Of a DNA stretch of 64,000 nucleotides, positions 21,301-28,900 are shown piece by piece (position 1 is the stretch's first letter; the number at the start of each line of letters is the position of its first letter). Position numbers and translations under genes: made by a program. This DNA comes from Thermoplasmata archaeon. GTDB taxonomy: Archaea; Thermoplasmatota; Thermoplasmata; Thermoplasmatales; Thermoplasmataceae. The stretch is taken from positions 1 through 64,000 of the forward strand of contig JAKADM010000001.1 in assembly GCA_021820525.1 (NCBI GenBank). Direction: 5' to 3'. The notes beneath the pieces are model-generated. The model had not been told where the DNA came from. It worked only from the letters and a program-made list of their open reading frames with translations, and did not search any database.

Positions 21301-21686
21301 GCACGGTGAATCTTTCTCTTTTGCACGTAAATGCTTCATTCCTTTCACCTCAGGGCGTCAGAGTAAACAGCATAAATCTTACTTTCAACCAGACTGGAAA
21401 AGTATATATCTATCTCACACCGCAGAAAGGCTTTGATCAGGCTCTGTTCAAATATTTCGATATTTATTACGGCATTAGGAACGACACCTCAGCCCATCAT
21501 ATCAGCACAATTTATGTAGAATATCCAAATATTTCAAGTCTGTACAATTACATACATGGGCCGGGAATTATAGCAAATTACACCGGAAATCCGTTTGCAA
21601 CAGTTGAATATGGAACAATACTCCTTGTGCTTGTGGTAGTTATAGGTTTAATAGGAGTTGCTATTAAGGGGAGGAAGGTCAAATGA
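15342..21686 (+). CDS. aglB: Giant AglB/STT3 oligosaccharyltransferase with modular ectodomain
   Basis: Catalytic subunit of protein N-glycosylation, transferring a lipid-linked glycan to Asn in NxS/T sequons at the outer membrane face. Residues 1-510 form a multi-pass membrane domain. It has a first DxD-type site in GGSDPYFNY (D57), an external loop with the TIAE motif (373-376) and AGRFN with a candidate sugar-binding Arg. The WWDYG acceptor-binding motif is at 583-587. After the usual C-terminal globular region (to about residue 900) come roughly ten beta-sandwich-like modules spaced about 78 residues apart, each ending in a [LP]xGxYxLY-like strand. Two NEW3/CARDB-like domains and a final membrane helix (about 2085-2108) follow. 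At 2114 aa it is about twice the common archaeal length. The tail holds dozens of its own sequons. Confidence 0.93.
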   Translation: MELQEIKAVNRFRGWFSRNWEFVGVFLLFSLYMFLGNFFMWGQAFLDGLANFSGGSDPYFNYIFIQYILAHHQSLLYTYNLNYPIGSHNPRNPFFHWMIVFVSEITAPIFGSASTAAYYSFMEFDAVFGALLIIPVYLLGKSILGKKAGMLGAILYTLMPSNLTSGILSDGRMHTPELIFAFFTIYFLERSVKYLSKERIITGSLTKVNKYYYDIIEYISQNKKGTVYALLSGASFGALALSWQGYAYILAIVAIYVVVQLLVNLFLGRNNGYLLYVSTIFVVLSFSMAAYYYYAADNTPSLWFIPPLMIGVVMILISALISIFGRKPWIISVPALIVSVSAVLLATYFLTPHIFDEIISGEGYFIKNRVYSTIAEAQAPALGQYIGGFGVAQFILGIGGFGYVIYRFLRERTDSLLLLIIFSGVSIYMSFTAGRFNITAAPSYAIMGGALIYYFASILKVDSISTNPSRKSFRKASGLKGNIKWLQVLFVFLLVFALLIPSGLGVVSTAVPANSANQINKEVYSALPSFAKPPTFEANTSAYFGTTGSFITNSSTPLSQSFAWFATQQSNLPISQKPAYVDWWDYGFQELYQGKHPTVADDFQQAYQIAGQILLSTNQSQIISLMAARLIQASFINNSGHYTPQLKAALSQYLSNQELNLIQQIYENPHQFVPWILDNSSVYGNYIPGISNQNAYYVLVKGQLASKLPLSQIVNLYQSVQRATGWSIQYIQTDHNLFPLSGLDTGIFYAPAYLTDTPSYTTQSGGVVPYEYYQIYAVTSNGTFPLNQTPDNVIPTNYQITYTPAFYNTTIYRALIGLPPTAVGQTSGVPGLTFGTNQYQIQPAWNMSNFEVCYEGVPYNPFNNASAHQNAFKIIPLQQAYHLEQIHRGTSIIFPSAFSIIQGSDPILRYFPGAIITGQIKSPTGIPISGIRVTILDQYGIPHQTVLSNKYGYYNLTGLPGNDTLVFSDGTLNQRTLYGSNILKAFSLNISRQQAERKTINVNLTTGLPQYYIVENYIIKNITSTGSVQIERQLGIGSHNYNSTKILSGTVQLQRVSNGQEYNFTINNGFYNASNIGPGNYTVNVITSNGTVYRNIQNNVLTPGAPLVYNVKIPLNLIQVSVSLNKLPVKNAQIIIGSKTYYTNSTGKALVYVNVGNYSLYARDGSSVSQVNNIQFTSLGQNKSVNLSLIPGSYVNINVKNYLGNNLTLYPDGDMSSPVNLAWNGQSYSGIVTDGYYTIYDANRTSGVFYHINVYENTTMSIIASKDMSIVRVMPYGINLTAFTGKISIISGNTTLYTSFQGQGNLSFILPAGKTYDFYIQGVKVGVNYYSSSEYQLNGNQSVVLVLNRGTAFTTGVYNPDVAGVFTSTSAVNNGVVILRETGEVFGASPISSSGEATFIVNQNYTSMQAIGYSMGFSTGLRNVDVNSHISLNTVSENVSVRFISVNGGGLLDGYLNLISSRSYKENIVNGYANFSLPVGTYYLNVSGGNQYVSINQSLITVDTSHRNLTISFFSKIRLSVVNSDMANIYSLQNGTFIQNLDSNPIVLPGSYILYAANSSGLANITVISVNLNGTILPNYATSYILNLSNSLSLNNLNVKIGFSGLSFITNMTNLFLPSGHYVLSYNQEILNSTGEYVVYSANESLYLDQNTFENIKVYSKEFKTPITGITALDNLPEGPTSVAVYENNRMIAETNTTGSSSFSFNLQNGTYTLYSFNSAKMLANITEITVNPFESNLNIRVNLLQSYNTYIYTSIGKTMFKNTVNITSNVGSFSVLSNGLPVILPSHNYDFQSYVSSSFNVSNITFYQEFSGSLNKYVNGTSVVQIVLAKQTIGNLNITQHLTPQFNETSGRSVIVNFTLTNMLNTPANLTLSSGSADWKIMFNKSVIKNLPITGKVNISANITNRYLVEGGVENIPLSVSYNGISTTLYLKLNVSKFYGVNLTVKDPILGFNNGNGTYTLLFKNTGNVNETVNFSALKTSIIQGSTVNLSLLHVNASFLSPQGVRVNSINLTFNQTGKVYIYLTPQKGFDQALFKYFDIYYGIRNDTSAHHISTIYVEYPNISSLYNYIHGPGIIANYTGNPFATVEYGTILLVLVVVIGLIGVAIKGRKVK

Positions 21687-22504
21687 ACTCAACAAAAGCA
21701 ATTTCTGTCATTGTAATTTTTCTGATGCTTGCGATTATACCGGTGAGTTTATCTTCAGAATCACACGCATCCAATGGGTCTTTTAATGCCACTGTAACAT
21801 TTAATACAGGTCATGGACCCTCACTGACTGTTCCCAAGGTTACTGAACTTCAGAGATTCCAGATTTACGTCAATGCCACAAGAGGTTACAGCAACTATAG
21901 CGCCACACTCATAGTGGGTGCAGATTATGATTTGCATCTCAGTCCTTCAGTTCCTGATCATAAAGTTTCAAAGAATGGCTTCTTCGAATTTAATATAACT
22001 GCACCACTTGCTGACAATCAATCCATTAGCGTAGTGATTATACTAAGGGCGACCTTTGGGAGCACACCTGTAGAAAAGGTCTTCTCATACTCCATTCCGG
22101 TGTACAAAAATATAACATTATATGCAGTAATCAGCGATAGCAGTTCTCTGCCATATTACAACCTTACTGTATATTTCCAGATTGGAGATTTAAACAAATC
22201 CACAGTTGTGAGTAAGATTATGCCAGGACAGAAAGAAATAGTATCAGTAAGTATTCCTGACTATCTTATAGGTAATGGTGAACATACACTTGTCGTAAGT
22301 ATAGGTAACTCTTCCGTATTCAAAAATGTGCATGTGCAGTATGAAAGCACATTTTACGTTGGAAATCCTCCCAACTATGACTGGATATATTACATTGTTG
22401 TGATAGTAGCAGGTTTCATGGTTCTTCTATACTTTGCAGCAGGCAAGAGAAAATTGACTCCGGGTCTGCCAAAATGGAAGAATAGGAGACAGAAGAAAGA
22501 TTAA
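21683..22504 (+). CDS. Secreted, C-terminally membrane-anchored protein coupled to aglB
   Basis: A 273-aa protein of unknown function. It begins with a positively charged N-terminus and a hydrophobic signal-like segment (residues 8-25), followed by an extracytoplasmic region rich in beta-strand patterns and NxS/T sequons. It ends with a membrane helix (about residues 232-252) and a basic cytoplasmic tail ending RRQKKD. The ectodomain (about 95-225) resembles the NEW3/CARDB-like beta-sandwich at the end of the preceding AglB. The start codon overlaps the aglB stop as ATGA, so the two proteins are probably made together and could interact. A role as an accessory oligosaccharyltransferase subunit is an inference. 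Confidence 0.75.
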   Translation: MNSTKAISVIVIFLMLAIIPVSLSSESHASNGSFNATVTFNTGHGPSLTVPKVTELQRFQIYVNATRGYSNYSATLIVGADYDLHLSPSVPDHKVSKNGFFEFNITAPLADNQSISVVIILRATFGSTPVEKVFSYSIPVYKNITLYAVISDSSSLPYYNLTVYFQIGDLNKSTVVSKIMPGQKEIVSVSIPDYLIGNGEHTLVVSIGNSSVFKNVHVQYESTFYVGNPPNYDWIYYIVVIVAGFMVLLYFAAGKRKLTPGLPKWKNRRQKKD

Positions 22505-23149
22505 TTATAAAATATTTTTAATTGTTCTGAATTCCATATCTATTATTTTATGTTTTTTTGTATTTTTAATGATGGGCCCATTTTTCTTAAATTCCTCAAT
22601 ATTGGCAATCCTTGCTGCAGAGAGCGCATTATTGTGTGTTTTGTGTGGCATACTTGTTCCTCTTTCATCCACAACTTCCATCAGGTTTGCTTGCTGATCT
22701 AGCAGATAAAGTATTTTTTCCATATTTGGCTTATCCCCGTTTCCAATTCTAATGAGAGTATTGGTGCAAACATAGTCAGAAATTATTTCATCAACCGTAC
22801 ATTTTAACATTTCAATCTCAGGAAGTTCAAAAGCTTCTATGACCACACCATCACCTATGGTGGCAATGCCAGGTTTTGGTCCCGGATCTATGCCAATAGT
22901 TACCTTTCTGAAACTTTCTTTCCCAAGAAGTTTGGGAATGGATTTCCTGAGAGCTGATAGAGGACTGTTTTCGAATACCTGCCTCTCACTGAATTTTACA
23001 TCTTCAATATAACTTATTATCACCACTATATCGTTTGAAATGTTATTTGTATCGTCAACAGATAGAAAAGGAATTTCCCACTCTTTTAAAATTTTTATTG
23101 CGTTATAGTAAAATCTCGGGTTTTTTGAATACACTCCGATTTTTCCCAT
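22505..23149 (-). CDS. Predicted RNase H-fold (RuvC/YqgF-like) protein
   Basis: A 214-aa soluble protein. The segment VTIGIDPGPKPGIATIGDG matches the first strand and turn of RuvC/YqgF-type RNase H-like nucleases, with an Asp in the metal position. A later VVDERGTS resembles the DERxTS motif of YqgF, and HNNALSAARIA resembles the closing helix. These suggest a two-metal nuclease or resolvase fold of an archaeal family I cannot name precisely. It lies just downstream of the RecJ/GAN nuclease on the same strand with a 25-bp gap, which fits a nucleic-acid role. It converges on the aglB accessory gene with no overlap. Function is inferred, not shown. Confidence 0.6.
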   Translation of the reverse strand: MGKIGVYSKNPRFYYNAIKILKEWEIPFLSVDDTNNISNDIVVIISYIEDVKFSERQVFENSPLSALRKSIPKLLGKESFRKVTIGIDPGPKPGIATIGDGVVIEAFELPEIEMLKCTVDEIISDYVCTNTLIRIGNGDKPNMEKILYLLDQQANLMEVVDERGTSMPHKTHNNALSAARIANIEEFKKNGPIIKNTKKHKIIDMEFRTIKNIL

Positions 23150-23174
23150 TCAAACATATTAACACTTAATGGTT

Positions 23175-24530
23175 TTAAAATTTTTCTATACTTGATAATT
23201 GCTTTCCGACCATTTCGTCAGCAAGTTCCAGGAATTGCCTTTCCGTACCCTTCGGGATACTTCCGCCGGCTGCAATATCGTGGCCACCCCCACTCCCTCC
23301 GACTTTTGCTGAACATTCCTTCATAACAATTGAAAGATTTAGCCCCCTTTCAACCATCTTTCTGGTGCCTCTGGAGGAAATCAGGGTAAAGGAATCCCCC
23401 GCGTTAAATCCTATTATGGGCCTGCTCTGATCTGCCAGATAAAGCATGAGTATCCCTGAAATTGCGCCTGCCATTTCTGAACCGGGGGCGTAGAAAAATT
23501 GAATGTTCTTTTCATTCTCAATCGATTTGTATGCTCTTGTTACATAGTCTATAAGTCTTGTTTGATAGATCTTTTTGTTCTCAATCATAGTGTTTTTTAA
23601 GGTATAGTTCCCCAAAAAATACTCAACTGGAATTGCGTTTTCCCCATTTTTCCCGCTGGCGTCTATAATAAGGGAAAGTTCGTTGGACGTAAAGCCATTT
23701 TCAAAATAGTAATCATCTGCCTCCAGATAGGACATGGCCTCACTCTGGCATCCCTGGGCAGAGAGCTTATATGCAAGATAAAGGCCAAGTCTTTTTCTTT
23801 CACTTTCATTAAGCTCAATGAGTGATTTTTCAGGATCAATATTCAGGTCATGCAAAACGGATACAACATTGCTATTCGAGCCAGAAAGGTCCTTGAAAAA
23901 CGGGTCGAGAGAGAAAACTATAGAATCCTTAACAGTATCGCCGTGCAGATTCAGACCCCTTCTTCTCTCGATTCCCTTACCATAAGTTTCAATTAATTTA
24001 CTGTTAATGCCTCGGAATCCACCCATGTCCTGCTTATCTGCTATTGCCCCTGAAATCATAAACGGTAAAAGATCTGAATTATCTTCGTTCACAAATACCG
24101 AAAAGATAAATGCCATGGTTGCACCGCAGGCTTCCCTGGTACCATCTATTCCATAATCCCTCGCGTTTATATTAATGGCCCAATCAGGGGCAGAGGAATA
24201 AAAATGGTGATCCAGAACCAATACATTTTCTGTGTCTTCAGGTAAAAATTTTAGCTGATCGGATCCGCAGTCAACAAATATGGTTGGAAAATTCTTTTCT
24301 TCGAGATATCTCTTACTGAAACCGTCCGCAGAAAGTTCTTTAATGAATCCAAGATGAAACTTCTTTCCACTTCTCTTCATTAAATTTGTGAGTATTATTG
24401 CGGAGCTTGTACCATCTCCGTCATAGTGGGCCAGAATTCTAAAATAATCGAATTTTTCAAAGAATTCCTTACCTTTTGTTAATGAAGCTGCAAAATCTTC
24501 ATTAATGATTTTTTTTATTGGAATGCTCAT
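23175..24530 (-). CDS. recJ: RecJ-like DHH phosphoesterase (archaeal GAN type)
   Basis: A DHH/DHHA1-family phosphoesterase, 451 aa, of the archaeal RecJ/GINS-associated nuclease (GAN) group. The N-terminal AHYDGDGTSSA (residues 34-44) holds the first metal-binding aspartates, and LDHH is the family signature. The C-terminal GGSGGGHDIAAGGS is the DHHA1 substrate-binding motif. Archaeal members degrade single-stranded nucleic acid 5'-to-3', and one associates with the replicative CMG helicase. It overlaps the upstream S15 gene by 4 bp, a pairing known in other archaea as a translation/replication neighbourhood. An oligoribonuclease role is the alternative. Confidence 0.88.
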   Translation of the reverse strand: MSIPIKKIINEDFAASLTKGKEFFEKFDYFRILAHYDGDGTSSAIILTNLMKRSGKKFHLGFIKELSADGFSKRYLEEKNFPTIFVDCGSDQLKFLPEDTENVLVLDHHFYSSAPDWAININARDYGIDGTREACGATMAFIFSVFVNEDNSDLLPFMISGAIADKQDMGGFRGINSKLIETYGKGIERRRGLNLHGDTVKDSIVFSLDPFFKDLSGSNSNVVSVLHDLNIDPEKSLIELNESERKRLGLYLAYKLSAQGCQSEAMSYLEADDYYFENGFTSNELSLIIDASGKNGENAIPVEYFLGNYTLKNTMIENKKIYQTRLIDYVTRAYKSIENEKNIQFFYAPGSEMAGAISGILMLYLADQSRPIIGFNAGDSFTLISSRGTRKMVERGLNLSIVMKECSAKVGGSGGGHDIAAGGSIPKGTERQFLELADEMVGKQLSSIEKF

Positions 24531-24964
24531 AGGACTTTATTCAGTTCCCATTCTTTGGCGAGATATCCGTTTTCCTTATAGTATCTTACCAATCTCAGCA
24601 TTTTTGACATTATAAGGTTCTTTTTTCTGCCATTATTAAGATCGTTTCTGTTAAGTTCCATATGTTTTGTTACTCTTTTATACTTATTTATCAATGCCAT
24701 CAGATCTTCAGGGACATCTGGTGCCATTTTTTTCTCCTCAAGAATCTGGCCGATCTTTTTATGATTTACGTATCTGATCTTGGGAACACCATAGGAATCC
24801 CTAAGTTTTATTCCTATTTCTGATGCAGTTAGACCTTCCTTTCTAAGATTCACTACAATTTCTTCTAATTCTTCTGGGGTTTGCTGTATCCAATCATGAC
24901 CTACGCCATAATAGGTGTTTCTTGATCCTGATTTTCCCTTTTTTCTTGTATGCATTCGCGCCAT
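24527..24964 (-). CDS. rps15: Small-subunit ribosomal protein uS15
   Basis: Archaeal/eukaryal-type S15 (145 aa), longer at the N-terminus than the bacterial protein. MARMHTRKKGKSGSRNTYYG is the typical extension, followed by TPEELEEIVVNLRKEGLTAS and the RNA-binding core ending with LVRYYKENG. It binds the central domain of 16S rRNA. A strong Shine-Dalgarno-like GGAGGAAACG (on the minus strand) lies just upstream of the ATG, unlike the leaderless genes nearby. The stop overlaps the RecJ-like gene start by 4 bp. Divergent from the carbonic-anhydrase-like gene. Confidence 0.95.
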   Translation of the reverse strand: MARMHTRKKGKSGSRNTYYGVGHDWIQQTPEELEEIVVNLRKEGLTASEIGIKLRDSYGVPKIRYVNHKKIGQILEEKKMAPDVPEDLMALINKYKRVTKHMELNRNDLNNGRKKNLIMSKMLRLVRYYKENGYLAKEWELNKVL

Positions 24965-25058
24965 TTGGAATCACGTTTCCTCCTAATTCATGTCAGGTTT
25001 ATTAATTTTACACAAGATAGAGAGGGAAGACTTATTATTATTCTTAAAATTTACATTC

Positions 25059-25574
25059 ATGCCAGGAAGTTCAGAGGAAATTTCAATCGGTAATAATTGC
25101 TTCATTTCAAGGAAAGCATCCCTAAGGGGAAATGTAAATATTGGTGACAGAGTAATCATATTGGATTTTGCATCAATCAGGGGTGATCTCGAAAGTATCA
25201 CCATAGAAGAGGATAGCAATGTTCAGGATAATTGCACTTTTCATGCAGATCCTGGTTTTCCTGTTCATATTGGAAAAAGAGTGTCTGTAGGTCACAATGC
25301 CATAGTACACGGAGCCAGCATAGATGATGATTGCATTGTAGGAATGGGGGCGATAGTTATGAACGGTTCACATGTAGGCAGTGGAACGGTTATTGGGGCA
25401 GGAGCCATAATATTGGAAAATCAGAAAATACCTGAAAACAGCCTTGTAGTAGGGGTGCCGGGCAGGGTCGTAAGAACAGATACAGGTTACAGGGAAATGG
25501 CAAGGCAAAACGCAGAAGAGTATGGAAGATTACGGGAGATGTATATGGTCGGAAAATTCCTGCCGTATGAGTAA
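25059..25574 (+). CDS. Gamma-class carbonic anhydrase-like hexapeptide protein
   Basis: A left-handed beta-helix protein of about 171 aa in the gamma-carbonic anhydrase (Cam/YrdA) family. Three metal-binding histidines occur in the expected pattern: one in CTFHADPG and two in VGHNAIVHG. Hexapeptide repeats such as IGKRVSVG and IGAGAIIL run through the chain. The family hydrates CO2 or acts as a related metal-dependent enzyme; several YrdA-like members have no measured activity. The frame is open from 24990, but the ATG at 25059 begins at the first beta-helix turn and follows an A+T-rich promoter-like stretch, so I prefer it. Monocistronic and divergent from rps15. Confidence 0.82.
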   Translation: MPGSSEEISIGNNCFISRKASLRGNVNIGDRVIILDFASIRGDLESITIEEDSNVQDNCTFHADPGFPVHIGKRVSVGHNAIVHGASIDDDCIVGMGAIVMNGSHVGSGTVIGAGAIILENQKIPENSLVVGVPGRVVRTDTGYREMARQNAEEYGRLREMYMVGKFLPYE

Positions 25575-25728
25575 AGCAGGTAAGAAGTTAATGGTTGAAA
25601 GAAACAATTAGAAATTTCCATTGAACATAAGGGAAATATGGGCGCATAATTTATTTGACCATTTGAATCTCAAGTAAATCCCATCTCCCTATGGAAGAAT
25701 ATAAGGGGCATAAAGTGAAGTTATGCTC

Positions 25729-25755
25729 TTTCAACTTGGGGGTTTTAAGTTGAAA
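25729..25755. repeat. Inverted repeat with 9-bp perfect arms
   Basis: TTTCAACTT and AAGTTGAAA flank the 9-base loop GGGGGTTTT. It lies mid-way in a 327-bp spacer, about 150 bp before the TPR gene. On RNA it would form a stable A+T-rich hairpin; it could be a terminator, part of a small RNA or a protein site. Confidence 0.5.
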
Positions 25756-25873
25756 CATCCCAAAATAAGAGTATATGGCAATCGTCTTTATCAGAACCAG
25801 AAATGTAAAGAAAATCATCATTGTTTCGATAATTTTTAGTTAAGGAGTACTGACTCTTCAAGGAATCATAAAC

Positions 25874-25881
25874 TTATATAT
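25874..25881 (+). promoter_or_regulatory. TATA-like box of the TPR-type gene
   Basis: TTATATAT is centred about 25 bp before the ATG at 25902, the spacing for a leaderless archaeal transcript. Confidence 0.5.
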
Positions 25882-25901
25882 GAATAACCATATCATATAT
25901 C

Positions 25902-28900
25902 ATGGTTTCCCTCACAAAGGAGGCTCTCAAAAAAAATGTGGATAAATATATAGATGATTATCTAGGATCAAGAGAGCAGAGCAAAAAGGAGGATATATTT
26001 AGGGAATTAGTTGACACTGTTAAGACTGGCGAAGGAAAGCAATTATTTAAAACAGACAAAGACTTTGAGGGAAAAATTGAAGCAATAGCAAGGGATGTAT
26101 GGGATAATGGATTCCAGATAGTTCCAAAGTTTTGGAAAGTACTTTATACTCAATGTGATGATAACCAGATATTCCAGCTATTTTACATTACTTCTCTTGT
26201 GAATTTCAGTCAAATTGAAGAAATGGAAGGGTTCCTGAAGAGTGAGGGAAAGGTCTCTGAAATTCCAAAAATAATCTATGAAGTGGAGGAGATGGCAAGG
26301 CTTACCGGCCTGTGGGATTACGCATCCCTTTTACTGTCCAGGAATGGCATTTATGTAGAATCCATATACCAGAAATATGCAGAGAAATCAACTCCTGTAT
26401 TCACGAGGCTCATAACAGAAAACTTGAGAAAATACGGGAATGAAAAAAAGGTTGAAAGTTTTCTATCTGTACTGGCAACGGTAAAACCAGAGGATAGGGA
26501 GATAAAAATATGGTATTTCCAATCCATGCTTAAAAATAGGGAAATACAAAAACTCAAAATAAGTTTAAAATCATTCAATTATGACAGGATAGATGATGAG
26601 TTCCTTCTGGAGGAATTAGGCAAGCTTTATTTTGAGTGTGGCCTCTATGAGGATGTACTTAATTTAACCTCAAGAGTCTTATCAATTTCAAGTTCAAACC
26701 AGTCAATGATTGAGTTAAGACTCAAAACATTGGGAAACCTTGGTAGGGACGAAGAAACCGTAGATCTTTTCAGGGAGAATGAAAGTATAATCGAAAAAAA
26801 CGATGAAAATTTGGAAATTTATTTCCGATCCGCTTTTAACATCAAATATTTCCAGCATCCAATCAACCTAATTGAAAGCATGGAGTCAAAATCCAGAAAA
26901 ACTTATAATATACTAATATGGTATGTAAAATTTTTAATTCTATCTGGAGACAGGGAAAGGGCGGAGAGAGCAGCAGCTGATATCCCTCTGGATAAGATTG
27001 ATGACCCGGAAGTATTAAAGATCAGGGCCCTTTTAAGAACCGAAAGAGGAAGCGAAAAGGATTTCGTTGATTCTTCCAAAAAATACATAATGGCAAATCC
27101 AGATGATATATCATTTCTGAAGGATTTTTCCAAAAAACTTATTTCCATAGGCCTGTTCAATGAACTTAAGTCAGTTATGGAAATTGTGAGGGAAAGCAGT
27201 CTTGATGGAGTACTGAGAAATTATAAGGCAATAGCCCTCATAAGAACATCTTCCGTTTCAATGGGGTGTGAGGAAATAAAGAAAATTGAGCCTCATGAAA
27301 TCCTGTATGAAACCATGGCATCACTTCTCCTTGAATGCAGGGATGAAAGAAAGTTTTCGGAGCTTTATGAATCTCTGGGCATTAAAAACGACAAATTTTA
27401 CCCAATATTCAACATCTTGAGATCGATTCTGTTCAATAATAGAATAAATGAAGATGATTTCTCTGCAATAAATACTATTTTGGGAAGTGATATTACGGGT
27501 TCCTTAAGCCTGATTTATCTGGATAAAGAAAAAGGATCAAATATTCCTGTATCCGAAAAGGAGAAGGAATTAAGAGAAATACTGGAAGAAAACCGGGGTG
27601 AAAGAGATATACCTGAATTCCTGTTTCCAGTAATATCAAGGCTAATCAAGGAAAAGAATCTGGAAAGGGCAAAAAAAATAATCAGAAATTACGATGGAAA
27701 TAGGGATCCATTTATAATGTATTATAAGAGTCTAATTTCTGAGATTGAAGGGAACGAAAAGGAGTCAAAGAGACAGATAAGTGAGGCCAAAAATATATTC
27801 AAATCTAATTTAATAATGGTAGAGTACATTAAAAAGTTCGGAAAGGAAATGGAACTGGAAGAACTTATAAAATTAATGGAAGATATAAGTAAAAACCAGG
27901 GTCTTGACCTGTTGGACTTTACTCCATTTGAATACAGAATAATAGGGGCTCCACCGGAAGTAAGCGGAAACGTAATTGACCTTGTGGAATACGGCTCGCT
28001 TGAAAGCATATCTGGATTAAGGCTTCTCAGGGACTACTTCGAAAATGAAAAAAATACGGTGGAAGCCATTAAATACGACAGAAAGATTTATTCCAAGAAG
28101 GAAAGGGATAGCAACGATATTTTGAAATATGCCACCCATCTGAGGGAAACAAATCTGATCAAGGAAATGGAGGACCTGATTGGAAATGTGGACGATCAGA
28201 ACCTTGAACCTGAAAGCTATGCTATATTTGGTGACTTTTTCCTTTCCACTGAGGATTATTCATCCTCAGTGTATTACTATGAAAAAGCAATTCAAAATGG
28301 GGCATCAGTTGAAAGGTGCAGGGGAATAATTGAATCCCTCATAAAGGAAAAAAAGTTTGACGTGGCCCTGAATTATGCCTTAAAGTTGAAGGTATCAACT
28401 CCCTATCTGGCAAAGATATATGTTGAATCTAACAGGCCGGAAGAGCTGATTAAAATAATCAGAAAGATGGATTTGAGGAGGGAGGCCGATCTAAGGGGAT
28501 ATGAGGTAATACTGGATGATTATTGGAATAATAGATATGTCAGAAAATCCATGCTTGAAAAATTTAATGAATACCCGGAGGAAGGCATAGCCCTAAAGAT
28601 AGCAACTCTCTTAATAGAGGAGAGAAACAGCGAGGATGCAATCAATGTTTTGAGAAAAGTTATCAGGGAAAAGTCTCAGACAGGAAAGGCCCTTGCATAT
28701 AGCATAAATCTACTGTGTGATTATGGTAAATTTGAAGAGGCTCTGGAATATGCATTAAAATATTTTAAATCGAAGGAGCCTGTGGAAAAAAAGAGGAAAA
28801 TTTTCACTACCATGGCAGAAAATCTCGTAAGATATGGTTATGATGATCAGGTCATAAAACTGTACAGGGATTATACAAACCTGTTGGATGTCGAATCATG

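Larger units (their letters stand above)
25575..25901. other. 327-bp intergenic region with a hairpin and promoter
   Basis: No convincing gene is seen between the carbonic-anhydrase-like gene and the TPR-type protein. The region contains a 9-bp perfect stem (25729-25755) and, at the right end, a TATA-like box for the next gene. A short RNA gene cannot be excluded. Confidence 0.6.
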
